In this document: positions 56,560 through 64,000 of the stretch, piece after piece
How the letters are laid out: each line of letters starts with the position of its first letter
Numbering within the stretch: the stretch's first letter is position 1
DNA from: Pleurodeles waltl
Taxonomy: Eukaryota > Chordata > Amphibia > Caudata > Salamandridae
Length of the DNA: 64,000 nucleotides
Assembly: GCF_031143425.1 (NCBI RefSeq)
Contig: NC_090445.1
Span: 1,578,494,049 to 1,578,558,048, forward strand
Reading direction: 5' to 3'
Position numbers and translations under genes: made by a program
The notes under the pieces: model-generated
The model's database searches: none
What the model saw: the letters and a program-made list of their open reading frames with translations, nothing else
Told to the model about the DNA's origin: nothing

Positions 56560-58020
56560 ATGCTCATAGTGCGAATAATCAAAATATTGTGGCACAAATA
56601 TCTGGGAAGTGAACATTGCCAAGAAACAAGAATATTGTTTTTTTAAATAAATAACAACTTTAAAGTAATTTATCTAAAATAGTGAATTAGTCTAAAATGA
56701 TATAAAGTTAAATAGTTTTAATGATTTATACATTTGTACAAATATATGAGTTATATATACATCTATATATGTTTATATATATATTATATATATATGCTTA
56801 AAATATATAACAATATTTAAACAAATTTAATTTTAAATGTTAACAATACAATAAATTAAAAATTAACAAATATACATACAAATATGTAACCTATTTTAAA
56901 TATTGATTTTTTTTAAAATAATTACTGTACACTAAATATAGAAATAGTATACACATATATTTAAAAACAATAACAACATTTTTCAAGATGTATATGTTGA
57001 CAAAAATAATATTGACAGAAACAAAAAAAGTAAAAATATATATGTATGATAATTATTGAAGTTTTAAATATGAAAAATGAAAAGCATTTTTCTAAAAATA
57101 AACATAAAAAAATCAAAATATAAAGAGCCCAAATAAAGTGAAACAACAATAAAACAACTAATATAAATCCACTCTTAACAACATTAGGGAACCTGTTGGA
57201 GTTCAGAAAGGTTTGATTTACTATTCCAACTCCAATTTACGCAACAGTAGAGAAGGCTTTGGAAGTTCCGAGGTTATATTTACTATTCACACTCCATTCT
57301 AAGCAACAGTAGGGAAAGCGTTTGACTTTTGAGGGGTTACATTTAAAATTCCCACACTAGTCTAAGCAGCCGTAGGGAAAGTGTTGTAATTTAGACGAGT
57401 TACATTCTCACTCCAGTTTATGCAATACTAGGGAAATGTTGAACTTCATAAGAATTACATATGCCATTCAAACTCATATTGTTTTTTTTTTAATTAAAAA
57501 AAAGAAATATCCAACAAAAATACATTTTATAACATGTTTCATATAACAATTGCAAACAGTATAAATGTTAAAAATAAAAAATAATTAAAACATTTTTCAA
57601 ATTAAATTCACTTCCAACCTATTATACAAAAACAAACTGCCCCCCAAAAATGTATGAAAAACATTTAAATGAAAATGTTACTTAAATTAAACAAATTAAA
57701 TTAAAAAACAAATATATTTTACAGATATTATCATGAAAATATCTAATACTAAATTAATAAATAAAACACCAATGACAAAATTAAACATTAAAGAAAATAT
57801 TAATCAACTACATTTTAATTTATTATAATAATAATACATTAATTATCATTTGCTTAACTTCCTACTGTTTTCCCCTAAAAACCCAACAACCCACTACTAA
57901 AATATAAATTGCTAACTTACACTTAAAAGTTAAAATTAAAATTAACAAAATATTCTTAAAATAACAAACATATAATTGACATAATTAATAATTAATTGCA
58001 TATTTAATTAAGACTGAAAG
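56560..58020. other. AT-rich block (about 1.5 kb)
   Basis: Extremely A/T-rich DNA with TATATA runs and long A and T tracts differs sharply from the flanks. Short open frames have low-complexity content only. A minisatellite lies inside it at 57183-57478. Confidence 0.7.
57183..57478. repeat. Five-copy minisatellite, 56-63 bp period
   Basis: Units begin GCAACAGTAGGGAAAG (with variants) at about 57183, 57241, 57303, 57366 and 57422, and contain GGTTACATTTA and ACTCCAGTCTAA blocks. Confidence 0.7.
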
Positions 58021-58028
58021 AAATAATT

Positions 58029-58440
58029 AACATTGGCTTCCGGTTGGCAAGAGGATTATTTTTAAAGCCCTCTGCCTAACCTTTAAAGCGCTATATGGGG
58101 ACGGTGCTGACACCTGGCCGATAGACTCAGGTGGTATCGCCAAGGACGAGTCCTAAGATCGGACAATTACTACCTTATTCAGGTTTGTCAAACGCGTAGA
58201 GTCAGGTGGGGAGACAAAGCTTTTACAGTGGCGGTTGCCAGTTATTGGAATGCTCTACCGCTAGACATCAGGAAAGAACACAACTTCACGATATTTAGGA
58301 AGCGAGTGAAAGCTTGGCTGTTTCCACGGTAGGGTTACTGGCTCTCAGTAGTCCTCTCGTTATTTATGTCCTCGAACGCTTCAATGCTAAGGCCAGAACG
58401 CGCTATATAAATCTTCATATACATACATACATACATTACA
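58029..58440 (+). mobile_element. 5'-truncated LINE 3' end (CR1/L2/Rex1 group)
   Basis: The sequence begins within the conserved C-terminal region of the LINE protein: HWLPVGKRIIFKALCLTFKA, then GDKAFTVAVASYWNALPLDI and FRKRVKAWLF. It stops at TAG and then has a 3' UTR with CGCGCTATATAAAT and an (ATAC)n tail. One frame is open for most of it, with an indel or two. The 5' truncation is typical of LINE copies. It is a different, younger copy from the one at 2040-5340. Confidence 0.75.
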
Positions 58441-61339
58441 ATAAAATGAATTATAATTTCTACTGTACTGTACAGCCTGGTGGGCTGTTTATGTTCAACT
58501 GTGAATGAGGTTCCCTGTGCCCACTAGCATCAGACCTTGATCCATCCTGAAAAGATTAGTTAGGAATGGTAGTTTGACGTGCTCCATTCCTCAAACAATG
58601 TGGTTTGTCTGCAGGTTGGACAGCTGTATTCAGCTTAGGGACAATTAAACATGTAGGTAAGTAATGCTGCAGAATCCCTACTGCAAGCAACCAAAAAGTG
58701 AAAGGTGAAAATGTTTGCGTCAACCATTTTATTGTTTTACCCATCAATTTCTGAAGTCACACCAGTAGGTTTTCTAAGCCCCAACATGAAACTAATTTTT
58801 GGGGGAGAAAATGAGAACTAGCAAATGTCTTGCAGCCCTCCCATACAAGTTATGCTCTCATAGGAGGAACTGCTTGAGTCAGACAAACATGTCAAAGAAT
58901 CTCACATCTGTAAGTGGTTTGTACAGAACCCCGTCTCATTCCTCAAAATCAATATGCATATGTAGTAACTGGTATTTTACACTTTGTTATTCGTTATTAT
59001 AAACTGACTACAAATCATGTGCATCAGAATGAATGTGTTATAAACAGTTAAGCAAAAATTCACAAATTTAGGCAAAGGTTAGATAAGCCCCAACCAAATT
59101 TTCCAAATAAAATGAAACAACACCCATACCTATACTATTAGTGTAAATCCTACCTAAGCCATGAAAAGCAATTTATCAACATGGATATACTCTAAATATT
59201 CTAAGTCATGTAAAGCCTCCTTTCATATCTTAATAATGCCACTGGGCCCAGTCCCTGTGTGTGTAATGCCACCTCTGCAACTGCACATTACATACTTTTC
59301 CTAGGCATGCTATTTTATGGAGCAACGAGGGGTCGGTTCATGCTGAGCTCCTTGTTTTGCTAAACAAAATAGCAAACAATACTCCTTGTTCAAAACACAG
59401 GAAGTGTATGGAAGCTTAATGCTACTTTTCTCTTCCTTCTTCCATGCAGATTATTGCAAGGTGATCTCTTCATGTAGCTACAATTCAGCTTCAGCGTTCA
59501 TAAGGAGCTTGGTGGAATGCAAATATTCCCTCTCAGGCCTGTTAATATGGGCCTCAAAGAAGCAGGTCAGTTGTGCGCACACATTTTGTTAGTTGCACAC
59601 TTTAAAAACAAATCAGCCAGCTTGCTTAGCTATAGGTTTTACCACAAACTCCACTATTTTAAATGCACAAATGGTTATCATAGTAGCTTAAAACTAGGTC
59701 TGCATTGTACATAACATAAAATATACACATAGATACATTGCCAGGCACCTCATACTGGGACCGTTTCTTTTAAGTAGAAATGGGAATATGATTTTGGTTG
59801 TTTCCATAAACCTGGTAGAAGTAAGGTTAACAAGATTTAACATAAGTGTTTTAATTTCAGACTGAAGGGCATGCTCTGAAAAATCACTGGGTGCATTCTG
59901 TCCATAATTTTGGAGCAGCTTTGTTGGAGATGTTGTCCTTTGGTTGATACAGAGACTAAAGGAAACAGGACAATTACACCTAAAATTACACCTAAAAAGT
60001 GCTTCCATTTATTGAACTTTTCACCATTTGACAGGAATACTGCAGTGCAATAATTGTAGGAGCACTGGGCATCCAAGCAAAACCACGTTGTGACATTTGG
60101 GCACCTTCCCTCGTGTAGGCCATTTTTTATGTAATTTGTTTTAATCTGGTGCCCTCTTGTGGTGATGCCCTTAGGCAGCTGCCTGTATCTGGCTCTGTCC
60201 AAGAAATGCTTTAAATGAGATGGCATTTGGCTAAACGGTGCTTGCAGATGTGTGGGGAATCAAAAGCGGTAAGAAGGACAATAATGAACAAAACTATCAA
60301 CATATTATTATCCTTTGAACACTGGACAAAAAGATAGGACAGGCCAATGTTTTTATATGCGTCGCTTTCCACCCCCACTGCAGAGTCGCTGCACTCATAA
60401 ACTTACAAATGAATTGCAGTTTTGTAAATAATGAAAAGGCATAAACTTAAACATGTAAGCTTACCTTTGTGAATCAGTTCCATAATGCTAATGTAGAGAG
60501 CTAATAGACCCTGGGTACTGAGCTAAACCCTGAAGCAAACAAAACATAACCCTCAGCAACTCATTTTTTCTGCAAGCGAAGTGTTAGCCTGCCAGTTCTT
60601 GCTTGAATGTGTAAGCAGTTAGGACAAGGGTACTAGCGTAAAGGTTGAGAAATGCATTGAAACACTAGAGGTGAATCTGAAATATAATTTTATTCTAAAG
60701 AAAAGCTCTTGCCAGATGAAAGCAGCAATTCTAAAGAGCATATATTTTAAAGGGTAAATATTTCAATGAAAACGTCCTTTACTTTTTGAGTTAGAAATTT
60801 TTGATTTGACTTAAATAGAAAAATCAAGAACCACATTATTTCCATTTAATATAGTAACACAATAAATTCAAATTAAATTGCAATATTCTAAAATAATTAT
60901 TAAATTAGAACAAAAATAATATTATGTGTTTTCTATATTACTTCAAAAAATACATTGGATTTAGGGATATATTTACAATAAAACCAACTGTTACTTATTG
61001 TGACTCCTAAAAATATATTAGAGGCTTAGATGGTATCTGCTAATGAGCAATCATAACTATTTCGATCTACAGTATAACATAATGTAATAAGGGTAAGGGG
61101 AAAAGCAGACAAACAAGGTGACAAAATTGGCTTTTGTCTTTGGGCTAAAGAGCAGTAAGAAAGGCACTATTAAGAAGAACTTGATGAGTCTGAAGGATCT
61201 GATGCAAAACATCCCAATTTCAATGCTGATTAAAATACTTATTAAAAGTTCTTGGTGTAAGGAGGGACACATCTATTTCGAACTTTGGATTAAATGCCAT
61301 GATGGCTAGTTGACAGCATGCTGTCAATCATTTTTCCTA
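58441..61339. other. No gene recognised
   Basis: AT-leaning sequence with short open frames on both strands. None shows a domain, signal peptide or splice context that I can support. Confidence 0.45.
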
Positions 61340-62260
61340 ATTATTTTTTAAATAATGAACAGATTACAGCCATATCCATCATGCAGCCAGGACACCAGTA
61401 GCAAGTACATATAATCACATCTCACTGTCTGGCCACATAAGTAAGAAACATGAATACCCCTAACAAAATAAAAGAGGAAAACAAATCTAAAGAACCTGTC
61501 CTCCCCAACATTCACCTTAGTCTTCACTTCCCACAACCCTCCCAAACTCAAGGGAAGGGAGAAACTGCCCATCCAACAATTCTCCAGCATGCAAGAATGC
61601 ATCCATAAATCCACTGTTAACCCACCGGCCCCGATCTCATGCCTTCCAGCAAGGAGAAAGCAATGTGCTTGGGAGGGCTCTGCATATAATTTTATACATG
61701 GGTTTCCATTTGTCTTTAAAGCATAGGTGAGTACCATTCATAGTGCTAGCTGCTACCAGCTCCAATAGAGAATAGTCTAGAGTCTCTGAAACCATTGGGT
61801 AAACAGAGGACAGCCCTTCTTCCATTTATAAGCTATTATCTGTTTGGCTGCTCCCAGACAATGCAATGCCCTGTTCCATTCGTTTTTCAACATTTCCTTA
61901 AATTCAATGGGCTTCAAGCCTAGTAGCATTACATCTGTGGAGCAGGGCGGGGGGTGAGTACCACACTATACTCCTCATTGTAACAGACACTGCCTCCCTA
62001 AAAGAATAATCTCCTGGGCACTGCGACCAAATATGCAGATTATCACCCACAGCCCCACGACCCCTTCAGCATTTAGAGTTTGCATTGGGGAACATTCGAT
62101 TTATGCAGAGAGGGGTGTAGTACCAACCATACCACACCCTGTAATGGATTTCACTGCCTAATACCAATATGGAGGATGCATGTACGTCACTGGCCAACCT
62201 CTCCCATTGTTTCTGTGTAACCTGTAAAGCTTCAACAAGCATTTGCAATGCAATGGGTCT
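61340..62260 (-). pseudogene. L1-like LINE ORF2 C-terminal remnant
   Basis: On the minus strand from about 62160, YRVWYGWYYTPLCINRMFP is followed by a broken zinc-knuckle block (SKC, then LHIW and QCPG). This is the arrangement seen at the C-terminus of L1/Tx1-type ORF2 proteins. One cysteine of the knuckle is changed to Arg and several stops are present. Downstream frames (61637-61825, 61348-61737) probably include the last residues and 3' UTR. A function in RNA binding is known for the family, not for this copy. Confidence 0.6.
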
Positions 62261-62335
62261 CGCGTTTACTCAAGCTAGAGCTATTGGCGTTGTAAATTCC
62301 TAACTGGATTGTTCTTACCATATACATGGGATATG

Positions 62336-62615
62336 AAAAGTAAAACAGTTGATATAAGCAGGCTTATTCAAAGCGCCATGGCCGCCATGAGCGTGAGTGC
62401 GAAGGAGACACACTAACAAAAAAGAAAAGTTAAATAGTTTACATAAGTGAGCCCATTAAAAGCGCCACGGCTGCAATGAGTGTGAGCGCGAAGAAGACAC
62501 ACAAAAGAAAAATTAAAAGTAAAACAGTTTACATAAGCAAGTCGATTCAAAGCACCACGGCCGCCATGAGCATGAGCATGAAGGAGACACACAAAAGGAA
62601 AAAGAAGTTCGCTTG
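62336..62615. repeat. Three-copy tandem repeat, about 90-bp period
   Basis: Units read AGTAAAACAGTTTACATAAGC, AAAGCGCCACGGCCGCCATG and GAAGGAGACACACAAAAG-like, starting near 62339, 62427 and 62518. Diverged copies are easily aligned by eye. Confidence 0.75.
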
Positions 62616-63619
62616 GCAAACATATTGGCAAATGTGCAATTATCCGTGTAACAGGGTCAGTTCCTAGGATGGTCACAAAACCACTCCAAGGAGGGACAAA
62701 TGTAAAGCATTTAACAATGATAACAAAGGATAACAAAAGATTTTTCAAAGGCAAGCCCATGAACGAGTGAAAGTGATGGGTGTGAGGTGGGACAGTCTAA
62801 AGCCCACATACATACCAACATGTCGGAAAAGCAGCGCTTGCGCGCTTCTATGATCAACCTAAAAAATAATGAAATCTGATGAAGTTATGAAAATAAAGTG
62901 TGACATTCACAAGTTCATCATGTAGAAATGCAACTGATGTTATTAAGAAAAATCGGATCAGTAGGGCCCACTGGAGCCCCACCCCACAACTCGCCTTAAA
63001 CCTCTCGCAGCAAGCCCAGATACATGACTCTGAAAGAAACAGCGTGCTTATTACAAGCCTCAAACTCGAAAAACAACTGAAAACACAAAATAGGTCTGAC
63101 TGGACCCAACAGTGTATTAAATGACAGACCTGTTACCTAACGAGAAACATTCGACAACCAAATAAAAAACAAAATCATTCTTCAGAAACCAAGCTAGCTC
63201 TCATCTCAAAATTCACTACCTGAAAAAGAACCCCAAATTCACACCCTTTCAATGACAGCATACACTACAACTTCTCTCTTATTACAAGTAGCTTGGCTAT
63301 ATCACGGCCCGACCTACTTCCAAAGACGACACCAAAAAGAGACAAAATAATCTGCCAACAAAGGGAAAGGAAGAGAAGGAAATGACAGAAGGATCACCTA
63401 CAAAAAGCCATTGTAGCCACATGAACATCCTATTTTTTCTTCTCTGAGTGGTTCTAACAATAATCTCTAACCTAGGACGCTTTGCAAGAATGCTGCTTGC
63501 ACCTCAGAACAGTACTGAGTACAATGGAGCACCAGCGTTCACATCTGTGCTAAAACACATCCTCACCCCAAAATATTGCCCTATCTAAATGACCTTCCTG
63601 CACTGAAGCGAACTTAAAT
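62616..63619. other. No gene recognised
   Basis: Ordinary A-rich sequence. A few frames look LINE-like in composition but carry no motif I can name. Confidence 0.4.
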
Positions 63620-63734
63620 TACACACCACCGTGCTGAAAATACACACACATTTACAAAACTACACCACATTGGACAATTCAAACTACACACACCTGACAC
63701 ACATACACACACCACACCCACACACCCAATCCAA

Positions 63735-63741
63735 TATAAAA
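63735..63741 (+). promoter_or_regulatory. TATA box of Myb1 (C)
   Basis: TATAAAA after CCAA lies about 200 bases before the Myb1 start. It is conserved with 15560-15566 and 34189-34195. Confidence 0.6.
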
Positions 63742-63942
63742 CACACACCCACAACACCCACAACCCCTTACACTGGAACTTTTTGAAGAAGCAGAGAGAG
63801 AGAAAAGCAAAGACCACACCAGCATCCAGAGGCACACAACACCATCACTCATACACCATCCACGCACAACACACCACACACCCCAACACATCACTCCACA
63901 CATCACATCAACCATCACCTCACACATCACTCACACCACATC

Positions 63943-64000
63943 ATGGCACCACAAAGACACCCCAGGTTTTCTGAGGAGGTGCTCAGGATCATGGTGGAGG
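63943..64000 (+). CDS. Start of Harbinger C Myb1 (Myb/SANT-like), cut by the window edge
   Basis: The ATG opens MAPQRHPRFSEEVLRIMVE, nearly the same as the Myb1 starts in A and B, which read MAPRHPRFSEEELRVMVEE and MAPQRHPRFSEEELKVMVEE. Only 19 codons are inside the window, so integrity cannot be judged. It would encode the DNA-binding partner of a Harbinger transposase lying further right. Confidence 0.65.
   Translation, partial: MAPQRHPRFSEEVLRIMVE

Larger units (their letters stand above)
63620..64000 (+). mobile_element. Harbinger copy C (A/B family), truncated, enters at window edge
   Basis: From about 63620 the sequence is the reverse-orientation homologue of the Myb1 leader of elements A and B: the CA-rich run, TTGGACAATTCAAACTACAC, the TATA box and the Myb1 start. 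The terminal inverted repeat and about 250 bp of subterminal DNA are missing, so this copy begins inside the element. The rest lies outside the window. Confidence 0.75.

Noticed and set aside
58029..58330. Possible host exon (open frame with WNALP)
   Set aside because: The motifs are those of the CR1/L2/Rex1 LINE C-terminus and it ends in an (ATAC)n tail.

Overview
This window reads as non-genic, transposon-built DNA from a very large vertebrate genome. A urodele amphibian (a newt-like salamander) fits best: a Gmr1-type gypsy element with LTRs of about 2.9 kb, large PIF/Harbinger elements, L2/Rex1- and L1-like LINEs, multi-hairpin MITEs and hammerhead-ribozyme-like repeats beside (TA)n tracts. 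That assignment is inference from repeat content. I found no host protein-coding gene, rRNA, tRNA or CRISPR array.

Layout. 1-5655: polypyrimidine-rich DNA and a decayed L2/Rex1-like LINE carrying a 112-bp insertion with 14-bp target duplications. 5656-34792: one gypsy insertion bounded by perfect CTCAT duplications. It has lost most of its 5' LTR, gag, protease and central RT, and it is filled with nested elements. A LINE sits in its RT. That LINE holds an 8.75-kb Harbinger (A, 7209-15961) and a 719-bp hairpin-chain MITE. The 3' LTR holds an 11.9-kb Harbinger (B, 22624-34568), which itself holds a 3.5-kb, apparently intact Harbinger (D, 23964-27499). 34793-39000: tandem repeats, a LINE tail, and a MITE split by a 2-kb inverted-repeat structure with (TA)n tracts, long palindromes and hammerhead-like motifs. 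39001-42619: no recognisable feature. 42625-51004: a young minus-strand LTR retrotransposon (LTRs differ at 9 of 2260 positions, ACAAT duplications) with one 1207-codon ORF carrying thirteen 37-residue repeats and no pol. 51010-64000: MITEs, minisatellites, an AT-rich block, two LINE 3' fragments and, at the right edge, the start of another Harbinger copy.

How the parts work together. PIF/Harbinger elements normally encode a DDE transposase plus one Myb/SANT-like partner. D has that layout (convergent genes) and keeps all three catalytic residues. A and B share an unusual three-gene layout: a minus-strand Myb/SANT gene with a long repetitive tail (here Myb2), a plus-strand transposase divergent from it, and a second, different minus-strand Myb/SANT gene near the right terminus (Myb1). 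In A and B all genes are broken, but splice sites, TATA boxes and protein similarity between copies argue that the layout was functional. The strongest candidates for something new are this two-Myb Harbinger lineage, the hammerhead-bearing palindrome cluster at 36.1-37.7 kb, and the pol-less LTR element.
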